Origin: Lates calcarifer
Lineage: Eukaryota; Chordata; Actinopteri; Centropomidae
Assembly: GCF_001640805.2 (NCBI RefSeq)
Contig: NC_066856.1
Span: 2,799,937 to 2,863,936 of the forward strand
Reading direction: 5' to 3'
Length of the DNA stretch: 64,000 nt
Positions 24,901 through 39,400 of the stretch are shown here, in pieces; position 1 is the stretch's first letter; the number at the start of each line of letters is the position of its first letter. The position numbers and the translations under genes were made by a program. A model generated the notes under the pieces. It was given only the letters and a program-made list of their open reading frames with translations. It ran no database searches and was not told the DNA's origin.

Positions 24901-27449
24901 TCAGATTGGCGTGTCACGGCCTGAAAACTTACGGTTCCTCGGGGACCGTGACGGGGGGAAATTGCTAAGATGCTGACATAGTGTGGAAAGGCTTTGTCAA
25001 ATATGTCTGTGGAAGGATCTGACAGTCACCGAGAGTCACCGCAGCACCTGAATGATCCCATAAAAACAAGACTGGACCTCAGTCAGGCAGCCTCCATTGA
25101 TCGCACATACACACAACATGAATAATTTACACTGTCTTGGAGAGAACCCAACTGTCAATACCTGAAAGCCTCTTTATTGAGCATCTCATAATGGCAATAT
25201 ACAGTACATGATATCCCATAGACCAGGACTAGGTTAAGGTTCTTTATCCTCATGAGCTTGAGTTAATTTTTGCTCTATATTTCTATGCTTTAGCTGCAAT
25301 GGCTCCTGCTATTATTTTCAATTTTTCTTGCCAGGATGCATTATCCCTGACTACTTCATCAGTATTTAAGTATTTATCAGCCGCTATATGTCTCTGATAA
25401 CCTTAATTGTTTAATGATGAGAGGAGATAGTGAGCCCCTTTACTCTTTATATGAGAAATGCTTTAATCTTGCCTTTCTGGTAGATGAAAGCATAAACATA
25501 AGAAGCATATCAGTGTGTTTTATGCATTATGTTCCTTCATCTCCTGCATCTGATACTAATCTCAAGGTAAAGTCAATCATTTGCAGAGGAACTTGTCACA
25601 GGGGGTTTAAAACACTGGGAGAAGGGGGGGGGCAGCATGTTGCTTTGACCATATTTCCTCCTGTTAAGCCATAAGGCAAACAGCACTGTGAAACCTGGGC
25701 CACTTAGCAAAGATAACAGGTTGACTTCCACCGCCTGACCAACCAAACAACCACTAATTGCACACTTCCTCGATGAAAACACCACTCTGGCCGCCGTCGA
25801 GTTTATCTTTTCTGCCGTCCCAAGTGGAGAGGCGAAGATCAGATGCTAAACCAGCACGCTCTGCCATATCCTGTTTTCCCTCTCATCTAAACGTGCTTTC
25901 AATTACCCCAGGTCAATGAGTTACAGAAATGCCTCCTTCACTGCCATTGTCTCTCTCTTCACTTTTGTCCCCAGTCCAGAGCTTACCGCCGTGCCGAGTG
26001 ATGAGTAATTAGAATATGGACTGGTAATTAACAGCAGCTTCTCAGTTGATGAAGTCTAGCAAGAACTGAGGAGCGGAGTCTGGCATGCAGCAGTCAGTGA
26101 GATCATCATTGTGCCGTACAAATGGAAACAATGGATGCTGTCTGTGCTTCGCTGCTCCCAGGCCTCACTCTCAATTGGAAAATCAATGAGAGGATAGAGA
26201 CCCATACTTGAGTGGAGTAGCCCAAAAGTGGGACTAGAAATCGAAACATGAGGGATGGCATGATGTAATGAAATGAAACAGTGCTGCATAAGTACCTAGA
26301 GACAAAAACTCAGCTCAGTCGTAATCAGTGTCATTTCCAGTGTCTGCACTGCAGACAAGGAAAATGCCTGAAAGCCTCGTGCTCAGTTGTCATCACTAAA
26401 CGGTCATCTTCAGCTGCATATCCTGGGAGAGGATCATCAAGCAGCTTCCAGACGTGACATACTTTCAGGTCGCCCTCTTTTCCGTCCTGATCGCCGATTC
26501 TTGGTTTCATAATCATTACTCAGAGCATTAGTCATGTGTGTGTGGCAAGGATGGGAATGATCCTGGAGTTAAAGTCTTTACGATGATTCACACGGAAGGA
26601 AACATTAAAACCAGACTGTTAAAAATCCTTCCTCTTACAGCCGGGACTGAAACCTTTAATCATGCAACAATACATATGCAAGCCTGAGCACAAACCAGAC
26701 AACTTTTTATTCTATAATAGCTGTCGTCCGACCCATACATCCCTCTTTGTCAGGAAAACAGATGATCAGCGCATGGGAAGATATGCATAATTTAATGCCA
26801 CCAAAGAGGTGTTGGGGGCTAAAAATAAACTGTAATTCTGTCAGGTGAGTATTGTGATAAATGGAAGGTCGTGAGTGGAGCTCATAGGTCCTGCAGCATT
26901 AGAGTAATACAATTTTCATGAAAGGAGAATTAATTACACTTTCAGGTAATGGAGCTACTCCAAAAACCTTCTGCTACCAACACCATAGTGCTGTAGGTGA
27001 AATTAGTGAACTGATTGCTCAAAGGTGGTTTAGAAATACTGCATCTGGGGCTGGAAACATGTCTCTGTAGCTGCATAGTAAAGTAGCTGTATGTATGTCA
27101 GCTTTCTCTCATTACCATGCAAAGGACATTTTAATCAGATTTTGTATGCAAAAAACAAAAAAAAAAACAAAACAAAAACAGATGACTAGAGGCTTTGCAT
27201 CTACTTGAACACCCAGGATGATTCCAGGCTATCTTCTGACTGTAACATCCTTAGCGATTCATAAAGCATTTCCAGAGGTTGTTTCCGGGGCGGGAGCCTC
27301 TGTCTATGTCTACCAGCTGCTCTTTGACTTTGAAACACAGAGGAGCGCTCCCTCCTCTCTCACCCTCGGCATTTCTCTTGTTGTTGTTTTTGGTGAGGGA
27401 AAACGAATAAACTCATTCCCCAGAGGCCTTGGTTATTCAGCCAGCAGCC

Positions 27450-27483
<34 letters not shown>

Positions 27484-30400
27484 CACAGATGGGAAGCGAT
27501 TTTTTTTCCCCCTCTGTTGGGGAAGCAGAGAAATGGATTTAAAAGAAAGTATTTGGTAAACTTCTCCCAGAGTACGGATTGCTGCATACAACTTCTTGGC
27601 AACTCAATTATAAGGCAATCAAGCAGCAAGAGATAGAGCTTTTGAGCCTTTGCTGTTTCTTGAGCACCACCCCTCCACTCTCCCCACCCCCCAACCCCCA
27701 CCCTCCGGCCTTATAAACCGCATGTCTCCTTGCTGCACCCACACAACAATGACTAGGCTGTAGCCTCAAATACATATCATGTGGCACATCTGAGTCATAC
27801 AGCACTGAGACAATACACTGAGTAAGAGATAGACCTGATGATTTACGCCCACAAATGCCACTACTGTTGAGGGATAGCTGGATAATGATCTCTTCATATT
27901 TGTACAAACACTTGTAAATACATGAATATATTGTCTGTCACACATATACTGCATTCGCCTCATTCAAATGCCTGATGTGGATTTCCGTATGTTGATCTAA
28001 TTGCATGAACACCAGGCTTTAACTGGCTGATGTTACAAGCCCGAGCACGACTAATTCTTTTTCTGCCTTTCTGGTTTCATTAGTCTGTGAAACGACTAGA
28101 GCCGTGTACACTGGCTGTTGTGAGGCAAGGGACTTTGAGTCATCAGTTTGCCTCACAATGGGAAGGTAGAGAACACCCAAAACACACACACACACACACA
28201 TATACAGAGAGTCAAACATATTTTGGACTGTGCTGGAGTAGGAAAAACTCATGGGAGACAAGAACACATTGAAGCTCTGCCCACATATCAGCATGCCATA
28301 GCTTTATGGGAAGATTCTGAGAAGTCTGGGTGATTTCTTACCCTGCCTGGCATGTTTATGGCTCCGAGCGGGTGTGTGTCCCTACAGATATGAGTTACTA
28401 TGCACCAACATGCTCAGAATGTATAGTGTCATTTGTCTATAGGTGGGCCTGAGTCCAAACACTCTCATAGGAAAATAACAATATGGTGAATGTGGAACAG
28501 ACACCATCTTCATTCTGTTAAATCAGCAAGTCTCAAAATGCAATATGTCCCTATAGATGCTAGATTAGGAGTCATAATGCACACCTTTCCATGCAGTGAT
28601 TACAGCACCCATTAAGCATGATTCAGCCTTTCAGGGCTTGATAATTTATCATCTGGGAGTGATATATTTACTCAAGATTCACTGTGCGTTGTGTGCAATT
28701 TCTAAATTTTGGTTATTGGTTTATGTATATAGGTCATTTTGTGCTGTTCATAGCTCTGAGCTAAAAGGAGTCCCACTAGTAATCATTATCTGGGCCTGTT
28801 TGTTTTTACTGTGGTCTCTGTGGTGTGGGATGGACTGTGCTTTACATCCAAGTATCCTGGCAGCCCGTCCTCTCTCCCTGACCCATGTAACCCCAGTCTG
28901 TTAGCGCAGCCTCGGCCTCGTTGCTCTGCCTCTAACAAGCAGCCATTAATAAATCATGCTTTGCTCATTACTCAGGCCCTGTTATCAGACCGTGTCTGTG
29001 AAATTGATCTAGTCTGCGCACTTCTTCACAGGAGACCCCATGCCTCTGTCCTTCACATCTTCCAAGACATCACTGTCAGCGGCTTGTTTCCCCTCCCAAC
29101 CTTTTCCTCTTCACTCTTTTCTGATGTCTCTCTGTGTAGCTCTTCATCTTTCCTCTCTCCATCCCTTTGACTTGCATCTTTTCCGCTCTTGTCACAGGTG
29201 ACCCTGATGCCCCTTTTGGACTCAAGCTGCATACAATTACAATAATTACAATAATTCAGTTTCCCCCCGCATCTCTTTGGTTTGTGGGATTACTGAACCA
29301 CAAAGTGATCAAAGTATGCTTCAGTTTTCAACTCCTCAAAACTGGGCTGTTCACCACACCCATTAAATAGCAGAGAACACCTAGAAGAGTTACTACCCCT
29401 TCCTTTTGGCCCAGAATATTGATTGAAATCATATAATCAATCCAACCCTCCTCAAATCAGCTATATTTCAGCACACTCATGTCCTGAGATTGTTTGAGTC
29501 TGAGCACCCATGAGTGTTCCCAATTAGCCCCGCCACTCATTTCATTCCCAGAGGCACCACTTCTCCATTACATCTAATGAGATCCTTTCAGAGAAAACAT
29601 CCCAAGGCCAAGTCTTCCTATTAGACCTTTTTTAGGTAAGCCTTATTAGTAAGCCACTTTGCCATTGGTCCAGATTGGATACGAGTCAGACTGGCTATTT
29701 GAAGGCAGATGTTAAAGACCTGCCTCGGCTAATGTAAGTAAGCACAGGCCTCGCTGCCATTCGCTGTGCTTTCCCCATCCAGTGCTGGCACATATGACCG
29801 TTTACCCAGCAGAGAGGAATTCAGCTCCTGCGTTATTAAATGGGAACCGTCTGAAGCTCACAGGATTTGATTTTGTCTCTATTTGTGGACCCAAAAGAAA
29901 TCTAGGACTTACTGTATAAGCCCAGTGAGCCTGTAGACAGGAACAAAAGCATTCTGTCTCTATATGAAACTGTCTTCTTTGTTAGTCTCCATCCATCCAA
30001 ATCCTTTGAGTAGTCCAAGAGACAGTGAGGGAATAGCATGGAGGGACCTCATTTATTGCTCCCATCTGTTTATGTCTTTTTACTTCTGGAAGTGAATTTG
30101 AGGAGCAAGGAATGACCAGCGTTCTGTGGCATGCAGATGTTCCTTTCCTGCTCTTTGCTCTGAGTCATTAAGTGTGGTACAGTACTGTATATAAGGTTGG
30201 CAGACAAAGCTAGCTGGCTCTGACTGTATGGTTTTAACATGCTGGAGCCGTATCGAGATTTTTGGAGGCAGATCACCCTGGCTTTGATTTTCTCAAATAT
30301 GCGCACGCTACTGTGTCTGTCTCCTCACGCTCACATAAAGGATTTCACTGTTGTCGCTCTTTCTTACACACCCTCGCACATGCACATACCGATGGTCTCC

Positions 30401-33400
30401 TCTGAGTTGATTCAGTAATCTGCTCAAGACTCTGGTCGCCATCCATCAGAGCCCAAGCCCATCTCATGTCTACATCAAAGGCTTCGTCTCTCATCACGAT
30501 CTTGGAAACCTGTTCCACCAACGCCCCGGCTTCCTGCATCACTCCCATGTTTTTGTGGCGTCTGCACGCAACACCATTACTCCTCATTAACGTCAGCTCA
30601 GCCTGTCAAAGACGGTGTTAACGCTTGTTAAAATTAAGCGCACTGCTTCATACACTGAGGAGTTAACATTCTTTTAAAGCCTTTCGGTTTCATAGCGCAC
30701 CCGCTCTTCTCCTCAGTTATGGATGAAGAGATGGTACGGTGGGGTTAAGTAGCCTCCACAGAGGTCAGAGAGAGACAATTTGTTATTGCTGGTGGCTGAA
30801 AAATTGCATGTGTGTCCGAAAACTAGCAATAACTGATCTCTGCTCCACACTCCTAGTCAAGTCCCAGTGAAGTTAGACAGGCAGCAGACAGCACGATTAA
30901 CCGGACCAAAAGCCAGTTTGAAGTCTGAACCACAGAAACAGAAGCCAGGGTGACACATAAAAGAGTGTGTGTGTGTGTAGCCCTTTCCTGGCATTGATCG
31001 TTATGGTTGTGAACGAGCATGATAGTTGGCAGATGCTGTGCTGCTTTACCAGGTCTGATGCAAACCAATAACTGTCTCTGTCCAGCATCAGCTCTGAGTA
31101 CAGCACACACACACACATGAAAATATATACATGGAACTATGGACAGACATTCACCCAGACACTCACTCTCATGCTTCTCTGACCCCACCGCCTCTGGCTG
31201 TCTCCTTGTGAAAATATAAAAGCCCTCCAGTAATGTACTGCAGTTCATGATTACTTTATAAAGCCCTGCATATTTAAAAAGCACAATATTTGATATTCAG
31301 TCTGTATCTCTCTTTCCTCCTGGCCGATTTTGATAATGTGATTGCAGACCCCGTTCTATTCAACATTCACTTTTATCCAATAAGCTCTTGTCTCCCATCT
31401 CAGGAAATTAAGTTGTCATCCTGTGTCTCTTTCATTAATGTGAATATCATTTCATTGCTGTTTATTAAATTCCAGGTAGCAGCTGATGAGACTATGGCCA
31501 GAGGTGATTCTAATAGTGGGTTTATATTTCTAACTCTACAGCTTGTCAGTACATTATTAATACAGACTGTGCATTGAAAGCCTTTTCTACAAAAATTATT
31601 CATGCATTTGAACAGGAAAAGAGCATTACAGTTCAGCTGTATCTGCTCCAGTTAGTCAGCATCCTTCTAAACACAGAAGGAAAATCTTGGCACTTTCAAA
31701 GCTACTGTGGAATTTTCTCACAACAGATGATATGCAAAGTCACTTTAAGCAGCGTTTGCTCAGTTGTTTTGTTGTCTTTTTTGTTGCCCGCCACAGGTGG
31801 ATTTGGGATTCTTGCGGTTCGTCTCAGCCATCGGTACCCAGGGCGCTATTTCCCAGGAGACCCGGAGGATTTACTTTGTCAAGTCTTACAAAGTGGATGT
31901 CAGCTCTAATGGAGAGGACTGGATCACTTTGAAGGAAGGCTCCAAACAAAAGGTAGGAAACTCTAACTCCTCAATGTTTGTTTATTAAAGCTTCATTTCA
32001 GGCAGCAGTGGACCAATGACAACATCTCAAGGCTCTTTATTAGGCTAAATTACTTGTTCTGAAAGCTTTTCTAGATTCTGCAGCTGGAGCAGACTAGATA
32101 GTGAAAATAGTTTATTTTTGTGTTTGCCTGACCACTGACTATGTCATCAAAACCACCCCTGCACATGAACTGCACTTGGAATATCCCATCTCAGTAAAGC
32201 AGCCAGCTGACTTGAATTGTGGTCTGCTCCAAGTTGCCTTTGAGCTCAACAAAAGGGGGAATACCCAGCTATATGTACTTGAGTCTCTGTCTCCCAACAT
32301 GCAATTATACACTTTGCTTGGAATGGTAATATACCCACCGTCTGTGTGAGTGAACAGTGTTTACAGCACAGACTGCGGTGCTAATACAGCATTGCAGTAG
32401 CTGCAGGAGGACCTTGTGAAGAATGTAGCCACCGTTTTATGTCAGGCTCCTGTCAACTTGTCGTAAAAGAGGCAGGGATGACAAAAGACTTGACAAACAA
32501 GAGTTAAAGGGGATATGGATAGAGAGAAACAGGAGAGGCTGTCATGTTTGAGCAGCTGGTAGAGGTGGGTCCATGAGGGGAAAGAAGAGGGAGGACGGAA
32601 GGGATGGCATGCTTGACTGGAGCGTGACAGGCTATAACCATCGATTGCTGATCACCCTGTCAAACAGAGCAGGTTTTGTCCATCTGGAGGTAAATACAGC
32701 CTCCACTGTGGGTGTCCAGAGGGTCAGAGAGGCATGTGTGTGCCCGGCAGTCCTCACATTGTGTGACATGTAAATACCACATGGTGTTTTTAGGTGGAAT
32801 AGTGCAAGGCCACAAGTGGAACAAAAAAAGTTCTTAACAGCAACAGAGCATCCAAACAAGCATGTTTGTGCTGCTGTGTACACATGCCCCTGGGCCTGAT
32901 TCTTTTATGGTCTCTCCAAAGTACACAGTCCCTTCTGTAAAGTGGTGGCTTAAAGGTGCCACGGTAAGCCCAGGCTGTGTTTTTCCGGACTCTTAAGTGC
33001 TTTTGTGCGCAGGGGCACCATTTGCTGCATGCTGAGCCTGCAGTTTAGCGTCTTAGCACAGCTCTGAAAAAAGCCACTTTACAGTTAGTGAGTGGAGAGG
33101 AGACTCGGTATGACATTTAAGAGAGTGGAAGACTTTGTTGCAGGATGCCATAGTGACGCGCATTCCAAGTATTGCTCAGGGATGGGGTTACAGAGGAACA
33201 GGCAGGTTGTATAGATGGGTTAGTCCTGGTAGTGTCCTAGTCATCCTATATTAGCTGAATAGCTATCTTTCTGTTGGTCCATCATGCTCCTCTCAGTTGG
33301 ATTCCTCACTGCCCCTTAGCTACTCTGTCAGGGAGGTCAGGAGGTCGTATGGTCACCGGTGTGATTCAATTACCCAGAATGATCTGTGACGGACTGTGGG

Positions 33401-36400
33401 GAGTTGTTTTGCTGGGTGGCCGGCCTCTTCGTATGGTGCTAGTAAACCGACCCCAGGGGAGAACAGTGACATCTCTGACCTTTAAACAAGACACTGCAGT
33501 AAAACCTCCACCAGATCTGGAACTAGAGGACAGAGAAAGGACATCTTGAGCCAATCAGATCTTGTCAATGTTAAACATACCGCCTCAGGTTTCACAGTCA
33601 CAGCCGTGGTATGTTTGTACTGCTGCATGTGGTGAAAGAGGAAGTGCTGGGGAAATTTCAGGAGAGACAAGGAAACTATTTATCGGTCATCAAAACAACT
33701 TTCAAACTGTTTTATGTGATATTTGTCTCATATAGAGTGGTTGTGTTACACAGTATAGCACCAGTATAGTACAGATTGTCCCTCTGAATGTATCATTTAG
33801 AGTTCTAATGCCAGGTCCTATGTCTATCTTGACTGAATGCAGACAAAGGCTGGTCACTCAGCTTTAGATATTAATCTCATTGGTTTAAAATGAATGTGAA
33901 TCTTCCCCTGCCTTGGCTCTCTGTGCGGCCAAGGTCTCGCACATATTTCCACCCTGCAACTCAACTCAACATGTTCTGTCAATAATTTGCTTTTCCTCTG
34001 CCTCTATCACAGGTTTTCCAAGGCAACACCAACCCAACAGACGTTGCCAAGACGATGCTGCCCAAACCCACGCTGACACGCTTCATCCGGATCCGTCCCG
34101 TTACCTGGGAAACAGGCATCGCACTGCGCTTCGAGGTGTATGGATGTAAGATATCAGGTTGGTATTGCTGAGGCTAATGCTGATCCACATGCATACATAC
34201 ACACACAGCTCTATCTTTACTTACACCTGCCACGGAAAACAAACTGTAATGCTGGTTACACTCAAATTAAATATGGAACAGTTTCAAATGCAGTAACCAG
34301 ATGATGCCACTGACTCAATTTATGATTTATGGACATGGTCTCAGTGTGGGTTTAGCTCTCCTCTTGTTGTAGCATAGTTGGTGTTTTTCCATCCTGGCCC
34401 CAGTTGCACAAACACCATACTTCTGCCTGGTGTAAGATGAAGCTCTATTTCTGTGATAGTCCTCCTCTAAAGCTAAAGCAAGCTGCTGCATAATAGAGCG
34501 GTGGCACATGAAGGAGGATTACCTATTTATGCTACCCCGTGTTTAGTAGATGTACCTCATTCAATATAAATGGAGCCAACAGCTGGCAGGCAGAGAGTGC
34601 CGGAGCTGGGTGGGCTCTATATGGTCCCATCCCTCCTGCTGATCTGGTCTCAGCCTCATCTTTAGCCACAGTCTGTCTTTTGCTTACAGAGCTTTGATTT
34701 TGGCAAAGCTCCTCTCATCTTTGCTTTTTTGTCGATGTTATTTTAATGACTGGTGTGTGTGTGTGTGGCTCACTTTCATATGGTTTTAGCACATCTGTCT
34801 GCATCTCTATGGGTTTATGAGCATGTGTATTGACTGTTAATTAGCGCTTGCCTGTGTGTTTTGTTCTTTTGTACTTGGGTAAGGAGTATATCTTACAGAG
34901 GACAGAACAGTACAGAATGGTTTTTATAAGTGTCATTAGTTCAGGATTAAGCCTTGGATTAAATTTAGGTTCTGGATTAGATGTAGGCTGCCAAATGTCA
35001 TCAAGTTTGTGAGAGTTGGAGTTATGTAGATAGGCATGACATGTGTGTATCTGCTCATTTAGTGGCAGAGGGCACTGTGTGTACAGCAGGGTTACAGCTG
35101 GGGCGTGTGTTTCGGGCACACGACCAGACCGCTGCACGGAGCGTAAACACATCACAGGATCGAAGTCACCACAGGGCCTCCAAGATGACGTCAGCACCCC
35201 TGGGTGCTCTGAAGACACTGCCAGCTCGACTGCATGGTAGCAGCACAGTCGGAGAGAGAGAGAAAATGTGAGGCTCTTGAGGGCTGCATAAACTCAGTGA
35301 CTCATTCCATTCTACCTTGGGTTATGAATCGCTAATACCAGGACTTTAATGGAAAACTTTTGTTGAAAGAAGTATAAAGAGCTTTTTGGTGCTGTTTCTT
35401 TACTATTCCTAAAAAGTGCTGCCATAGTAACAGTGTAGACCTACATAAAACAAATCAAAGGTGCATTTTTTTAGATGTCGAGACAATGATTCAGGTATCA
35501 GAGGGGCGGAGGAGTTGAACCCCAGAATGTTGCAAAATTTTTTTACCCTAAATCATCATGGTCGCGTGCCCCTGCTGATACAAACAGCTACCCGTTAATA
35601 AAAAGATCCACCGCCCTGTTGTTTGTAAATATGCTATGATGTATAAATATCTGTGATGAACCACTGATGCTCCACCCAAACCCAAATGGATCAACATCTC
35701 CACACATGCAGTCCACAAACACACACACACACACACACACACATGTATTTGTTCCTCTGGGTGTGTCATTGCGTGCATGCCATCTCAGAAGCTTCTGTGA
35801 TTGCAGCTGAAGTCGATTAACAGCTCCAGATGACCGGGGGAGTTCACCCAAGTGCCTAAACTCAGATCAGTCACACACAGAACACTCTCTCAATCACACA
35901 CATATACCTTTCTCTCATATCCTCCCACTTCAAAGATAGTCAGTGTGCAGTGCCTTAGCTTTGCTCTGCCAGAGGATAGCTCCTGTGATCATTCCCAAAC
36001 AGATCTTGGCCAAAGACGGAAGAAAGAAGTTTAGAGGCTTCCGCACCGCCAACGTTTGTTCCTTGAGCTCTGATTTTCTAGAATGCAGGACGAGAGGGTC
36101 CCACAGGTCTGCATAGGAGCTGCTTTAGATAACCAGAGAGAGAAAGACAAGTCTGAATGAAGCCTTGTTCTCCAAATCTTCTCTCTCTTTTCCCAAATGC
36201 AGCTATGCTATCGAGTCCTGCGGCAGTACAGTGCTCACTTTGTCTCACACAAATACAGAGGATGCAATAATGCCCAGATTTATCCCTCCGTGAGAGCCAG
36301 ATAGTAAATATGTTATTGCTTACTTCAGGTCCCTATCTCAGTGTCTTGGGATTGATTGTTGGAGGAAAACTAGGAAAAGACAGAAGGAAAATTTAGCCCC

Positions 36401-39400
36401 AATACAAGCTGCTAAGTGTCAGACTTCTGGTGGTAATTCCAACTTGGAGAAACTCTTGTAAACTCCAGTGAATTCAACTTGGCTTCATAAACTGAAAAAG
36501 TGTGCAAAGTGTTCAAAAGTGCATAAGATTTATTGACACTAAAGCTAAACTAAAAGTATACCATCAACAATTTATCCTATTACTGTTACACCTATGAATG
36601 AATGAACAAATTTAAATACATGCATCAATAGATTGGATTCATCTTTTTTGGTCATTGTGGTCACTTTATTTTATTCATGAAAATAATCCTGGCACAATTC
36701 ACAGGGTATACAACTGAGACCTTGAGATTTATACTCCCTACTGTCAAAGCAGTCTGGCAGTCCAAGGCTGTAATAAATCCTTGAAAATGTAATGTCCAAA
36801 TTCAATTCAATTAACATTTTTAACAGTTTTATTTTATATGGACTAAATGCAAATGTTTGAGCACCAGTGCCAGTTTTTGTGTTTAACCCACCCCCCAGGT
36901 TAAAAAACAAAAACTAGCAGTGGTGCTCAAACACTGGTACTTTGCTAATGAGAAATCTTTATCAGGTTGTTGGGCTGATGTCCTGGCTGATGTTGCCAGC
37001 ACAGAGTTTTAAGTGCAGTGAAATATTTAATTAGGTAGGACCTCAAGAACAACTTAGCAGAAGTTGCACAGGATATCCCCCCACAAAGTCAAAAACATGT
37101 GAAGGTTTAAAAAAAATCAGGTTTAAGCATGCAAATTGTTCCAAGCTGCAGCAACAGGTTGTTATCCTGTTCCTCTGTTTAATATGAAGGGATGTCACAA
37201 GAAGAAAGGATGAGGAAAAATGAGAAACAAATGGGCGCTGGATCTAAAGATGCTAAAACTTATAGAGAGATGAGATAGGATAAGATCAGAGAAGTAAAAT
37301 AAAAGGAGGAGAAGAAAGTTTGAAAATGTGGACAGGAAACAACGAGGTGTTAAAAGACAAAGTCCCACAGATGTTGACAGCTGTGGAGCAAAAGGGAGAT
37401 GAGTGCAGCAGCAGATAAAACACAAAGAGAATGTGTTTTTGTGTGTGAGTATATGTGAGTCTATAGAGGGTGGAGGGGGTGGATAAGGGAGATGAAAAGA
37501 AAAAGCGCTCCCCGAATGCAGGAGGTGGAAGCACCAACCAAGAGGAGGGTTTTAATTGGCTGCCTGGAGACAACCGCTTCAGGCAGAGGAATTAGTATGC
37601 ATGAGATCTGCAGACAGAGGGAGAAAGAGAATAGAGCAAGAGATCACAGTAACATCACAAAGAGTTTGGGGAATTGTCCAACTCACTTTGACTTTCACTA
37701 TTCCTGTTTCCCCTATATGAACCTCAAACTCACCAAACTAAACTTGTGGCATGGTAAATTATGTTGAACATCAAGCTGCCTATGTACCTATCATCTCTGC
37801 AGGTTTTCATTAGTTTGTATCAAAAAGCTAAGCACCTTTTGCTTTCCCTTTCTTCTTTCAGAGTACCCATGCTCAGGCATGCTGGGCATGGTATCAGGCT
37901 TGATCACCGACAGCCAGATCACTGCATCCTCCCACACAGACCGGAGCTGGGTACCAGAGAACGCTCGCCTGCTGACCAGCAGGACAGGGTGGACCCTGCT
38001 GCCACAGCCCCAGCCCTTCACCAACGAATGGTTGCAGGTGGATCTTGGTGAGGAGAAGCTCGTAAAGGGGTTAATCATCCAGGGAGGGAAGCACCGTGAG
38101 AACAAAGTCTTTATGAAGAAGTTCCGACTTGGCTACAGCAACAATGGCTCTGACTGGAGGATGGTGTTAGACACTAACGGGAACAAGCCAAAGGTGAGAG
38201 TTCTTTTTTTTTTCTTTTCTTGAGCATGTGCTACAACGCTCTCACACAATGCTTAAGGATGTCCAAATTCACAGGGATATTTGTTCAATTCTGCAACAAA
38301 ATCAGAGGCATAACCTGAACCAACGAATCCTTAATAAGTTCTTTCAAGGGAATGGGTTGGAATTGATGGTTTGATTTCTACCACAAACCAAAAGATAGGT
38401 TTACCTTCCGAGTTGTGGAAAATTATTTGAATATATGCCTCTAAAAATGTCTCTCAGATACATCAGAACATCGATTCCTATTATGACGCATTTAGTCAAT
38501 TTTCACTAGAGCGTTGCGCCTGGCAGTTCTGAGTCATTCAGCAGTCGCTCTGAGTCAATTTCAGCTGGTGCTTTGAATCACATTAGGATAAGCATCTCAT
38601 GTCTCTCTGAGTCCTTTCCCAGTTCTCTCTTCCTGCTTTGTATTCTGCACGACACACACCGTTCAACCCTTTCAATGGATAGTGAAACCTCTCCAGAGGG
38701 GAAGGAGGGGTGAAGGGAGTCAGGGGAAAACAGGGGAGGAAAGACGAGAACGAAGGAGGAAAGAGCATGCAACATCGGAGAAGTGTCCCAAGATTTATCT
38801 GCCAGTGTCACTGCATGCTCAGAAGACACATGCCAACAGTTTGCTCAATGCATGCACATGCTTACACACCGAGAAAATGTATATACGAGCACATACACAA
38901 GCACGCACGCGCCCCCAAGAAGAGTCCCCAATTACAAGCGTCCCTGACAGGGCATAAATCTGATCCAGATGGGCTGATGGTTGATTTATGAAGGGAGCGA
39001 GGAGGATCCATATCCCCCCTGTCCTAGTTAGCTGCCTCTCTCCCCTTGCCTAAGAGGTTCCCAGCATCTAAGGCGCACCAGGCTTCTTCAAGTGATCACA
39101 CCCATTAATCCACTTCCATCAATCCTCTATCTCCTCCTTTGCTTGCTTCTCTCACACCCCACATCCCTCTCTTTTCCCTCATTTATTCCTTGCCTCTGCT
39201 TGCAGAGGATCTGAGGCAAGAGTTGAAGGAGCCCAAAGTTGCCTTTGACAAAGGTGTGTGCCATGCTGTCTTTGCCACTGGCCCCCTGCTTCAGTTGCCT
39301 AAGCTGTGCTTTAGATGTCAGCAAGATGAGAGCAATCTGGTCATCCTCTGTTCTTTCCCATCATCTTTCCACCTACCTAGCACATGGCACCCCTCCACCC

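Larger units (their letters stand above)
22465..31796 (+). other. nrp1 intron within b1, 9.3 kb, the largest complete intron
   Basis: No exon was recognised. It contains CA repeats at 27449-27488 and 28182-28200, an A-rich stretch at about 27150-27180 and a G run near 25623. Several open frames of 100-143 codons occur on both strands but show no domain or splice pattern. The acceptor CCACAG at 31796 follows a TG/T-rich tract. Confidence 0.75.
34158..37861 (+). other. nrp1 intron (b1 to b2), 3.7 kb
   Basis: No exon was recognised. It contains a CA repeat at 35719-35743 and an imperfect inverted repeat of about 34 bp at 36855-36932 with a short C-rich loop. Acceptor TTTCAG at 37861. Confidence 0.78.

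Noticed and set aside
30853..31284. 143-codon minus-strand open frame in the large b1 intron
   Set aside because: Includes CA-repeat-coded residues and shows no family resemblance.
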